DNA of 11,199 bases from Cloacimonetes bacterium UBA4175 (lineage in GTDB: Bacteria; Cloacimonadota; Cloacimonadia; Cloacimonadales; Cloacimonadaceae): contig DFUX01000019.1 of assembly GCA_002379855.1 (NCBI GenBank), positions 14,696-25,894 on the forward strand. Reading direction: 5' to 3'. Both the position numbers and the translations under genes were made by a program. Shown in pieces: positions 6,069-11,199 of the stretch. Below the pieces are notes generated by a model. The model made no database searches and was not told the origin of the DNA. It saw nothing but the letters and a program-made list of their open reading frames with translations. Each line of letters opens with the position of its first letter. Within the stretch, counting starts at the first letter, position 1.

Positions 6069-7067
6069 ATGCAAAACGTAGCAATCAACGGATTTGGCCG
6101 CATAGGCCGCCTGGTATTGAGGGCGATCCTCAAGTTCCATCCCGAGATCAATGTGGTGGCCATCAACGACCTCACCGACTCCCAGACCCTGGCGCACCTG
6201 CTCAAGTATGACAGCGTGCACAAGGTCTATGCCGGCGAAGTGAGCCACACGGACACCCACATCACGATAGACGGCAGGAGCATCCGCGTCTTTGCGGAAA
6301 AAGACCCGGAAAGCCTGCCCTGGAAAGAACTGGGAGTGGACTACGTGATCGAATCCACCGGCGTATTCAACAACCGGGAGAAGCTCTCCAAACACCTCAA
6401 AGCCGGAGCTTCCAAGGTGATCCTGACCGCGCCTGCCAAGGACGAGATCGACGCCACCATCGTGATGGGCGTGAACCATCTGACCCTAAAGCCTGAGCAC
6501 GCTCTGGTCTCCAACGCCTCCTGCACGACCAACTGCCTGGCCCCCGTGGTCAAGGTGCTGCAGGACAGGTTTGGCATCGTGGATGGACTGATGACCACCA
6601 TTCACTCCTTTACCAACGACCAGCGCATCCTGGACCTGCCGCACAGAGATTTACGCCGCGCCAGGGCTGCTTCGATGAGCATGATCCCCACCTCCACCGG
6701 AGCCGCCAAAGCTATCGGCCTGGTGATTCCGGAACTGGCAGGCAAGCTGGATGGCATCGCCGTCCGCGTGCCCACTCCGGACGCCTCGCTGGTGGATCTC
6801 TGCCTCAACCTTGAGCGCGAGACCAGCAAGGAAGAGCTGAATTCCGCCATGAAAGAAGCGGCGGAGACATATCTGAAAGGCTATCTGATGTACACCGAGG
6901 AACCCCTCGTCTCCATCGACATTGTGGGCAACAGCTATTCCTCGGTCTTCGATTCCCTTTGCACCTCCGTCAAAGGCAAATTTGTGAAAGTGTTTAGCTG
7001 GTATGACAACGAGTGGGGTTATTCCTGCCGCGTGGTTGACCTGCTGCACTACATGATGAATCTCTGA
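6069..7067 (+). CDS. gap: NAD-type glyceraldehyde-3-phosphate dehydrogenase
   Basis: Phosphorylating GAPDH, converting glyceraldehyde-3-phosphate to 1,3-bisphosphoglycerate with NAD in the cytosol. With the ATG at 6069 it has 332 residues, the classic length. The Rossmann motif INGFGRIGR (6-14) is followed by AINDL, where D34 is the aspartate typical of NAD preference. SNASCTTNC holds the catalytic C152 and TIHSFTNDQ holds H179. The C-terminal SWYDNEWGYSCR is canonical. An in-frame GTG at 6063 would add two residues but overlaps the Shine-Dalgarno AAGGAG (6058-6063), which sits 5 nt before the ATG, so ATG is preferred. The gene follows fba by 10 bp, and a GC-rich hairpin lies 12 bp after the stop. 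Confidence 0.96.
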   Translation: MQNVAINGFGRIGRLVLRAILKFHPEINVVAINDLTDSQTLAHLLKYDSVHKVYAGEVSHTDTHITIDGRSIRVFAEKDPESLPWKELGVDYVIESTGVFNNREKLSKHLKAGASKVILTAPAKDEIDATIVMGVNHLTLKPEHALVSNASCTTNCLAPVVKVLQDRFGIVDGLMTTIHSFTNDQRILDLPHRDLRRARAASMSMIPTSTGAAKAIGLVIPELAGKLDGIAVRVPTPDASLVDLCLNLERETSKEELNSAMKEAAETYLKGYLMYTEEPLVSIDIVGNSYSSVFDSLCTSVKGKFVKVFSWYDNEWGYSCRVVDLLHYMMNL

Positions 7068-7079
7068 TCTTGAACAAGC

Positions 7080-7103
7080 CGGGGCAGGCTGCGGTCTGCC
7101 CCG
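7080..7103 (+). terminator. GC-rich hairpin after gap, possible terminator without a U-tract
   Basis: CGGGGCAG (7080-7087) pairs perfectly with CTGCCCCG (7096-7103), giving an 8-bp stem and an 8-nt loop. The sequence after it (CACTTACAG) has no T-run, so this is not a canonical intrinsic terminator. It may act as an mRNA 3'-end stabiliser or a weak terminator that lets some transcription reach the GYF gene 12 bp later. Confidence 0.5.
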
Positions 7104-7115
7104 CACTTACAGACT

Positions 7116-7892
7116 ATGAGGTATTTCTATTCTTATGAGGGGCGCACCCTGGGGCCGGTGTCCCCGGACGGGATCATGGATCTGATCCTGTGCGACAAGC
7201 TGGATATGGATTCATACGTGATGGCTGTCAATGAACCGCGCTGGCTCAAGATCAGGGATGTTCCGGAACTGGTCAGGCACCTGCACGAATCCGGCACGCG
7301 CATTCCCGCCTCGGACATCGATATCGAGGGTTTCCGAGCGTTGGGGGATGAAGAACCCATCTATTTCCACATCCCCATGTCGCGCCTGGTCTTTTCCTAT
7401 CTCTTCACCCTGGGGTTCTATGGAGTTTACTGGCTCTTCAAAAACTGGTCTTTTCTGCGCTACAAGCGCAAAGGCAAGACCGGCACTTCCTTCTTGCGGG
7501 ACAGCGGTAATCCCCTGCTGATCGTCAATGTGTTCAGCCAGATCTCCTACGACCGGGAACTCAACTCCGCGGCAAGGTCGGAGCGGGACTTTGCCTTCTA
7601 CGGCTGGATGTGGTTGATATTCTATTGGTTGTGTATCTTCTTCTTATTGTTTGGCTCCAAATTGAGCCCGGGCATACATTGGCTGATGCAAACTGTGACC
7701 TACCTGATTCCCTTGTGGTTCCTGGTCAAGGTGCAGCGCTACGTGAACCAGGCCAATTCCAAACTGGGCAGAAGATACAGCACAGTAGAATCCGGAGAAC
7801 GCCTGGTGAAGGTCGTGGGGGTTATTTCTCTGCTTATCTGGCTCTTTTCAGTTTTTGGCAACGGCTTCGGCCTGTTCAGATTACTATTCTGA
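7116..7892 (+). CDS. GYF_2-domain membrane protein with DUF4234-like region
   Basis: A 258-residue integral membrane protein of unknown function. Residues 1-55 match the bacterial GYF_2 pattern (an aromatic-rich opening strand, then GRTLGPVS and a later PRWLKI), a domain thought to bind peptides or mediate protein contacts. After a linker (56-85), SRLVFSYLFTLGFYGVYWLFK resembles the start of DUF4234 proteins. Likely membrane segments are about 90-108, 160-180, 188-206 and 230-250. The stretch between the first and second is basic (RYKRKGK) and probably cytoplasmic. No Shine-Dalgarno is evident before ATG 7116, which lies 12 bp after a hairpin, so translation may be weak or coupled to read-through from gap. 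The next gene converges on it. The domain calls are from pattern recognition and no function is proposed. Confidence 0.85.
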   Translation: MRYFYSYEGRTLGPVSPDGIMDLILCDKLDMDSYVMAVNEPRWLKIRDVPELVRHLHESGTRIPASDIDIEGFRALGDEEPIYFHIPMSRLVFSYLFTLGFYGVYWLFKNWSFLRYKRKGKTGTSFLRDSGNPLLIVNVFSQISYDRELNSAARSERDFAFYGWMWLIFYWLCIFFLLFGSKLSPGIHWLMQTVTYLIPLWFLVKVQRYVNQANSKLGRRYSTVESGERLVKVVGVISLLIWLFSVFGNGFGLFRLLF

Positions 7893-7906
7893 CAGCCTTG
7901 CTTACA

Positions 7907-7928
7907 GACCTTTGGGCATCCCCCGGTC
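7907..7928. terminator. Weak hairpin between convergent genes
   Basis: GACC (7907-7910) can pair with GGTC (7925-7928), enclosing GGG/CCC around a CAT loop. It lies in the 34-bp gap between two converging genes and overlaps the minus-strand stop codon. Stems are short and interrupted, so a bidirectional terminator role is only a possibility. Confidence 0.2.
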
Positions 7929-8664
7929 AGGGTTGCTGTTCCTGCTTTTCTTCCTGGTGTTTGATGGAATCTTTCAGATGTGAGCGCCGGGAGATGCGGA
8001 TTAGCCAGTTCACAAACATCCCCAGCAGAACCAGCACCACCGTTCCCAGCAGGAAGGCGACCCAGGGCAGCCCTTTTTTCATCTCCACGCTCATCACCTC
8101 ATATTTGTTCCACATCTGCATGGTGTCGAAGCTCCAGGAGATTGTCTTTTTGCCATAGTCGATGTTTTCCGCCAGGGCGTTGGCTGCCACTATCCTCCAG
8201 GGCACGTGTAGCTTGTAGTTCCAGTGGGGGTGTTCGGTCTGTTGCCGGGAATAGATTCCCTCCAGGATGTCCTCGCTGTCGTACTCCTCTTCCTGGCTGC
8301 CCAGAGAGATTCTGCGCTTGAGCAGCATGTTGCCTTCGTCGGTCTGGTTGAGGGTAAACTTGCCCCAAAAGTCTGCTTCGCCGATTCTGTCGTTCACGTT
8401 GTTGAAGGCCTCGATGCTGTCGAAACGGTAGGAAATCTTGTAGATCACATTGCGTCCTGACCGCGATACCTGGGACTCGATCAGATGGATGCCGGGCAGT
8501 TCCGCTTTGGCCATGATCTCCCTGGTATTCTCATAGTTAGACCTGTGCACCAGGCGCAAAGTGGCCTTGCCTGAACCATCCGGATTCAGCCACATTTCTT
8601 CATCGTATTCCACGCATCCGGCAAGAGCCAGCAGCGTGATCAGCAGCAGCGCGGTTCGTTTCAT
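7927..8664 (-). CDS. LppM/DUF3153-like lipoprotein with C-terminal membrane anchor
   Basis: A 245-residue envelope protein. It has a lipoprotein signal peptide with lipobox LALAGC (C17 lipidated) and then a beta-rich exported domain. That domain opens with EMWLNPDGSGKATLRLVH and contains KISYRFDSIEAFNNVN (76-91) and a W-rich end (ISWSFDTMQMWN). A second hydrophobic segment (about 200-222) is followed by a basic stop-transfer stretch (RISRR) and a polar tail rich in Q and E. N-terminal lipid anchor, exported beta domain and C-terminal helix together resemble LppM/DUF3153-type proteins, but the sequence link is weak and the function is unknown. ATG 8664 is preceded at 10 nt by GAGGGA. It is transcribed divergently from dfx and converges with the GYF gene, so it appears to be a single-gene unit. 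Confidence 0.82.
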   Translation of the reverse strand: MKRTALLLITLLALAGCVEYDEEMWLNPDGSGKATLRLVHRSNYENTREIMAKAELPGIHLIESQVSRSGRNVIYKISYRFDSIEAFNNVNDRIGEADFWGKFTLNQTDEGNMLLKRRISLGSQEEEYDSEDILEGIYSRQQTEHPHWNYKLHVPWRIVAANALAENIDYGKKTISWSFDTMQMWNKYEVMSVEMKKGLPWVAFLLGTVVLVLLGMFVNWLIRISRRSHLKDSIKHQEEKQEQQP

Positions 8665-8762
8665 CGCTTAATTGTCCCTCATTTTGACCGTTTAATCTAC
8701 AAGATAGAAGAGGCGGTTTTTTGGCAAGCAAAATATTTGGACGGGGGTTCGCAAGAATTCTG

Positions 8763-8791
8763 TTGACAAAAGTGGCTGGATGTGTCATATT
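8763..8791 (+). promoter_or_regulatory. Sigma-70-type promoter of the dfx-rbr-rub operon
   Basis: An exact TTGACA at 8763-8768, a 17-bp spacer and CATATT at 8786-8791 make a good promoter upstream of desulfoferrodoxin. The predicted start of transcription is near 8798, giving a leader of about 25 nt. GTGAGG at 8810-8815 serves as ribosome binding site 7 nt before the ATG at 8823. Confidence 0.6.
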
Positions 8792-8801
8792 AGTATTATC
8801 A
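8787..8801. promoter_or_regulatory. Possible PerR-like operator overlapping the dfx -10
   Basis: ATATTAG-T-ATTATCA at 8787-8801 matches the Bacillus PerR box (TTATAAT-N-ATTATAA) at about 10 of 14 positions: 6 of 7 in the right half but only 4 of 7 in the left. PerR is known to control rubrerythrin and desulfoferrodoxin genes in some anaerobes. The position over the -10 fits repression. In an AT-rich promoter this could be chance. Confidence 0.25.
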
Positions 8802-8822
8802 AGACTTAAGTGAGGAAAAACC

Positions 8823-9203
8823 ATGACAACCATTAGAGAAATATACCACTGCCCGATCTGCGGGAACCTTGTGGAAGTCCTGTTCGCCGGTCCCGGAGCG
8901 CTGGTTTGCTGCGGCGAGCCGATGAAACTCCTGGAAGGCAACACTGTTGATGCCGCCAAGGAAAAACACGTTCCCGTGATCACCGAAGTGGGAGACAAGA
9001 TCAAGGTCTCCGTAGGTTCCGTGCCCCATCCCATGGAGGAAAAGCACTACATCAGCATGATCGAGGTGCACACCGCCAACAAGGTCTATCGCAAGGATCT
9101 GAAACCGGGCGACGCGCCGGAAGCCATGTTCCGGGTGAAAGCGGACAAGGTGCTCTTTGCCCGCGAATACTGCAACCTGCACGGCCTCTGGAAAACAAAA
9201 TAA
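8823..9203 (+). CDS. dfx: Desulfoferrodoxin (two-iron superoxide reductase)
   Basis: Cytosolic superoxide reductase that reduces superoxide to hydrogen peroxide without releasing oxygen, a typical anaerobe defence. The 126 residues match two-iron desulfoferrodoxins. The N-terminal desulforedoxin domain carries C10, C13 and the adjacent pair C29-C30 for the rubredoxin-like iron centre. The catalytic neelaredoxin domain carries H49, H69, H75, C117 and H120 as ligands, with the conserved E47-K48 just before H49. All ligands of both centres are present, so it should be active. The start is fixed by GTGAGG 7 nt upstream. rbr begins 19 bp after the stop, forming an operon with the downstream peroxidase and electron carrier. 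Confidence 0.97.
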   Translation: MTTIREIYHCPICGNLVEVLFAGPGALVCCGEPMKLLEGNTVDAAKEKHVPVITEVGDKIKVSVGSVPHPMEEKHYISMIEVHTANKVYRKDLKPGDAPEAMFRVKADKVLFAREYCNLHGLWKTK

Positions 9204-9222
9204 TATCAAGGAGATAGACAAA

Positions 9223-9813
9223 ATGTCATTCAAGGAAACCCGCACAGCCGAGAACCTGATGAAATCTTTCGCCGGCGAAAGCCAGGCTCACATGCGCTAC
9301 ATCTACGCGGCCAAAACCGCCAAGAAAGAAGGTTTTGAGCAGATTTCCAACATCTTCAAAGAGACTGCCGAAAACGAAAAAGAACACGCCAAGGTCTTCT
9401 TCAAACACCTCCTCAAGCAGGGATTGGAAGGGGAAGCGATCAGCATCACAGCCTCCTCCCCGGTGGCTTGGTCACCGGACAACACTCTGAAAAACCTGGA
9501 GTATGCCGCCGATGGCGAGCATGAAGAGTGGACAGAACTGTATCCGGTCTTCGCGGATATTGCCGAGGAAGAAGGCTACAAGGACATCGCCGCCTCCTGG
9601 CGTTTGGTGGCAATGGTGGAAAAGGAACACGAAAAGCGGTTCCGCAAGCTTTATGACAATGTGAAAGACCTCAAGGTCTTCAAGAAAGACAGCAAGGTGT
9701 TCTGGAAATGCCTGAATTGCGGCTACATCCACGAAGGCGCCGAGGCCCCTGCCATGTGCCCCTGCTGCGTTCATCCCCAGTCCTATTTTGAGATTCATTG
9801 CGAAACTTACTAA
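9223..9813 (+). CDS. rbr: Rubrerythrin (NADH-linked peroxidase)
   Basis: Non-haem diiron peroxidase that reduces hydrogen peroxide to water, taking electrons through rubredoxin. It has 196 residues (Desulfovibrio vulgaris rubrerythrin has about 191). The four-helix ferritin-like domain shows E19 in FAGESQAH, E52xxH55 in ENEKEHA, GEHEEW with E99 and E102, and E133xxH136 in VEKEHEKRF, matching the expected diiron ligands. The C-terminal rubredoxin-like domain has C163xxC166 and C179xxC182. ATG 9223 is chosen because AAGGAG (9209-9214) lies 8 nt upstream; extending the frame upstream would overlap dfx and add non-family residues. Its stop codon overlaps the ribosome binding site of the rubredoxin gene. 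Confidence 0.97.
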   Translation: MSFKETRTAENLMKSFAGESQAHMRYIYAAKTAKKEGFEQISNIFKETAENEKEHAKVFFKHLLKQGLEGEAISITASSPVAWSPDNTLKNLEYAADGEHEEWTELYPVFADIAEEEGYKDIAASWRLVAMVEKEHEKRFRKLYDNVKDLKVFKKDSKVFWKCLNCGYIHEGAEAPAMCPCCVHPQSYFEIHCETY

Positions 9814-9823
9814 GGAGGTAAGC

Positions 9824-9964
9824 ATGCAAAAATACCAGTGTATAGCCTGTGGCTGGATCTATGATCCCGCCGAAAACGACAATATCCCGTTTGAAGAACT
9901 GCCCGAAGATTTCGTGTGTCCCGAGTGCGGTGTCGGCAAAGACATGTTCGAGCCGCTCGACTAA
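9824..9964 (+). CDS. rub: Rubredoxin, short (46-residue) type
   Basis: Small one-iron electron carrier, probably the donor to the superoxide reductase and rubrerythrin encoded just upstream. It has 46 residues, with iron ligands C6, C9, C32 and C35, in YQCIACGWIYDPAEND and FVCPECGVGKDMFEPLD. The spacing between the two CxxC pairs is 22 residues, against about 29 in classic 52-54 residue rubredoxins. This matches the shortened form known from Desulfovibrio desulfuricans, whose YDPAE.DN.PF..LP loop it also shares. The start is fixed by AAGGAGG (9812-9818), 5 nt before the ATG and overlapping the rbr stop. A strong terminator follows 13 bp after the stop. The gene is too short for many gene finders. 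Confidence 0.95.
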   Translation: MQKYQCIACGWIYDPAENDNIPFEELPEDFVCPECGVGKDMFEPLD

Positions 9965-9977
9965 TCTTAACAATAAC

Positions 9978-10015
9978 GGAAAGCCTGCTGCCAAGCGGGC
10001 TTTCCTTGCTTTTAA
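9978..10015 (+). terminator. Rho-independent terminator of the dfx-rbr-rub operon
   Basis: GGAAAGCCTGCT (9978-9989) pairs with AGCGGGCTTTCC (9994-10005) as a 12-bp stem including one G-U pair, closing a GCCA tetraloop. It is followed by the T-rich TTGCTTTT. Position and form are those of a strong intrinsic terminator. Confidence 0.88.
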
Positions 10016-10036
10016 CAAGCGGGGAAACAAGGAACT

Positions 10037-10489
10037 ATGACAATCAGCGAATTCAACGAGATTCTGGATTTCGCGGTGGCGCGCGAGCGGGAGGCGGTCG
10101 CCTTCTACCGGGATTTGCAAAAGGAAGCCAAGTTTCAGGGGCAGCTCAAGATGCTGCAGGATTTGGAGGCTATGGAGCTGGGGCACATCGCGGTGATCGA
10201 AGGCATCCGGCGGGACGGCGTTTTGGAAACCGACATCCCCAAGGTGCAAAACCTGAAGATCAGCGAATATATCACTGTCGATGTGGACAGCCTCGACCTG
10301 AGTTATCAGAACATCCTCATCAGGGGCATGAAGCGCGAGGAAGCCTCCTTCAAGCTCTATACCGAACTGAGCGTAAAGTTTGGCGATTCGGAGCTTGCCA
10401 CCCTCTTCCGCAAACTGGCATCAGACGAAGCAAAGCATAAACTCTTTTTTGAAAAGCTCTACGACGAGTGGATCGGCGCCGGAAATTGA
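10037..10489 (+). CDS. Ferritin-like diiron protein (COG1633/rubrerythrin-related, no rubredoxin domain)
   Basis: A 150-residue four-helix protein of the ferritin-like superfamily. Helix signatures are AREREAVAFYRDL (15-27, ligand glutamate E17 or E19), EAMELGHIAVIE with E47xxH50, KREEASFKLY with E101/E102, and DEAKHKLFFEKLYDEW with E131xxH134. This is the usual two-fold ExxH pattern for a diiron site. It lacks the C-terminal rubredoxin-like domain of full rubrerythrin, so it may be a peroxide-scavenging or iron-handling protein rather than a complete peroxidase; the exact reaction is not known. It lies 22 bp past the rubredoxin terminator and has AAGGA 3 nt before its ATG but no obvious promoter, so read-through may supply transcription. 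Its stop overlaps the start region of tsaB. Confidence 0.88.
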   Translation: MTISEFNEILDFAVAREREAVAFYRDLQKEAKFQGQLKMLQDLEAMELGHIAVIEGIRRDGVLETDIPKVQNLKISEYITVDVDSLDLSYQNILIRGMKREEASFKLYTELSVKFGDSELATLFRKLASDEAKHKLFFEKLYDEWIGAGN

Positions 10490-11160
10490 AACTTGCCCTG
10501 GACAGCTCCCAAAACTTTGGCTCGATAGCCCTGGCAGAGCAGGGAAAGCTGATCTACAGCTCTTTTTTCAGCATCAGTATCACCCACAGTGAGACCCTGA
10601 TGCCTCAGGTGGACTACGCGCTCAAGTTTTGCGGCTGCAAGCCTTCCGATTTGGAGGCGGTGTATTTTTCCCAGGGCCCCGGCTCTTTCACGGGGCTGCG
10701 CATCGGCCTCGCCACCGCCAAGGGCATCGCCTACGGGCTGAAGATTCCCCTGCGCGGCTTTTCTTCCCTGCAGCTCTGCGCGTTGCAACGCAGAAACTGC
10801 GGCCGGCGCATCCTCTGCCTGCTGGATGCCAAAATGAAGGAACTCTATGCCGCCCTTTACGATGAGCAGCTCAACGAGTTACGTGCCCCCTGCGTCTGCA
10901 AGGCAGAGGATATCCTGACTTGGGAGATCGACGGCGCCTACCTGCTGGGCAGCGGAGCGCCTTTGCTGAAGCCCCATCTGGCGGATAGTGCGCTGAATTT
11001 GCTGGAGGTGGACGAGCTTCCGCCCCTGGCGGCGGGGCTTTTTACCCTGGCGGAACTGTTTGGCGCACCGGAGGCCTACGACTTTAACGCCCTGGCAGAG
11101 CTGGAGCCGGACTATCTGCGCGAATCAACCGCCCAGATACGCGCCAAACAACGGGAATAG
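10468..11160 (+). CDS. tsaB: TsaB, tRNA N6-threonylcarbamoyladenosine biosynthesis subunit
   Basis: TsaB is the ASKHA-fold partner of TsaD (with TsaE) in making the universal t6A37 modification of ANN-decoding tRNAs. The 230 residues are typical. LALDSSQNFGSIAL opens the actin-like fold, QGPGSFTGLRIGLATAKGIAYG is the family hallmark, LLDAKMKELYAALYD matches the usual DAR/K..E.Y element, and EPDYLRES is near the C-terminus. The GTG at 10468 overlaps the ferritin-like gene by 22 bp and gives MDRRRKLKLALD. An in-frame TTG at 10486, whose TTGA overlaps the TGA stop by 3 bases, would give MKLALD, closer to the usual family start. Neither has a strong ribosome binding site, so the start is unresolved. 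Coupling to the ferritin-like gene is likely. Confidence 0.93.
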   Translation: MDRRRKLKLALDSSQNFGSIALAEQGKLIYSSFFSISITHSETLMPQVDYALKFCGCKPSDLEAVYFSQGPGSFTGLRIGLATAKGIAYGLKIPLRGFSSLQLCALQRRNCGRRILCLLDAKMKELYAALYDEQLNELRAPCVCKAEDILTWEIDGAYLLGSGAPLLKPHLADSALNLLEVDELPPLAAGLFTLAELFGAPEAYDFNALAELEPDYLRESTAQIRAKQRE

Positions 11161-11199
11161 GCAAACCATTTTTCCGCGGTTATTTCTAAAAGACTGGAT
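11161..11199. other. Non-coding end of window
   Basis: Thirty-nine bases after tsaB. There is a short T-run (TTTTT at 11169-11173) and a CCGCGG palindrome (11174-11179), but no recognisable terminator stem or start of a gene. Confidence 0.4.

Noticed and set aside
9157..9222. Upstream extension of rubrerythrin into dfx
   Set aside because: The added 22 residues are an out-of-frame reading of the dfx end and are unlike the family; the ATG at 9223 has a good ribosome binding site.

Overview
The window looks like ordinary chromosomal DNA from a GC-rich (mid to upper fifties percent by eye) anaerobic bacterium with a diderm-style envelope. Anaerobiosis is suggested by a superoxide reductase, rubrerythrin, rubredoxin and ferritin-like gene cluster. 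Three lipoprotein genes with clear lipoboxes, plus an MltG homologue, suggest the envelope type. The mixture (a paralogous pair of NTF2-like lipoproteins, a GYF plus DUF4234-type membrane protein, a class II aldolase beside GAPDH) would fit an FCB-type lineage such as Cloacimonadota, but that placement is a low-confidence impression.

Layout. Positions 1-58 hold a pyrimidine-rich repeated tract. From 2641 down to 76 on the minus strand, four genes overlap one another: two small lipoproteins, the YqgF/RuvX nuclease-fold protein and the MltG lytic transglycosylase. A 217-bp divergent promoter region (2642-2858) is the longest gene-free stretch; no gap exceeds 300 bases. On the plus strand it is followed by an XRE-S24 repressor with all the residues of a self-cleaving LexA/CI-type protein, and 13 bp later by rmuC. 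A class II fructose-bisphosphate aldolase and a GAPDH gene follow as a tight glycolytic/gluconeogenic pair, ending in a GC-rich hairpin. A GYF-domain membrane protein (plus) and an LppM-like lipoprotein (minus) converge near 7900. From 8823 to 9964 the genes dfx, rbr and a short-type rubredoxin form an oxidative-stress operon with a good promoter and a strong intrinsic terminator. A ferritin-like protein and tsaB, which overlap, close the window.

How the genes work together. The dfx-rbr-rub set can reduce superoxide to peroxide and then to water, using rubredoxin as the electron shuttle. The repressor-rmuC pair suggests damage-responsive control of a DNA-rearrangement-limiting factor. The fba-gap pair serves central carbon metabolism. 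RuvX, MltG and TsaB are housekeeping functions.

No tRNA, rRNA, CRISPR array, insertion sequence or prophage structure was seen. The most interesting points are the self-cleaving repressor next to rmuC with a CTGT-N10-ACAG dyad in its leader, the duplicated lipoprotein pair coupled to ruvX and mltG, and a PerR-like site overlapping the dfx promoter. Nothing here clearly amounts to a new biological system.
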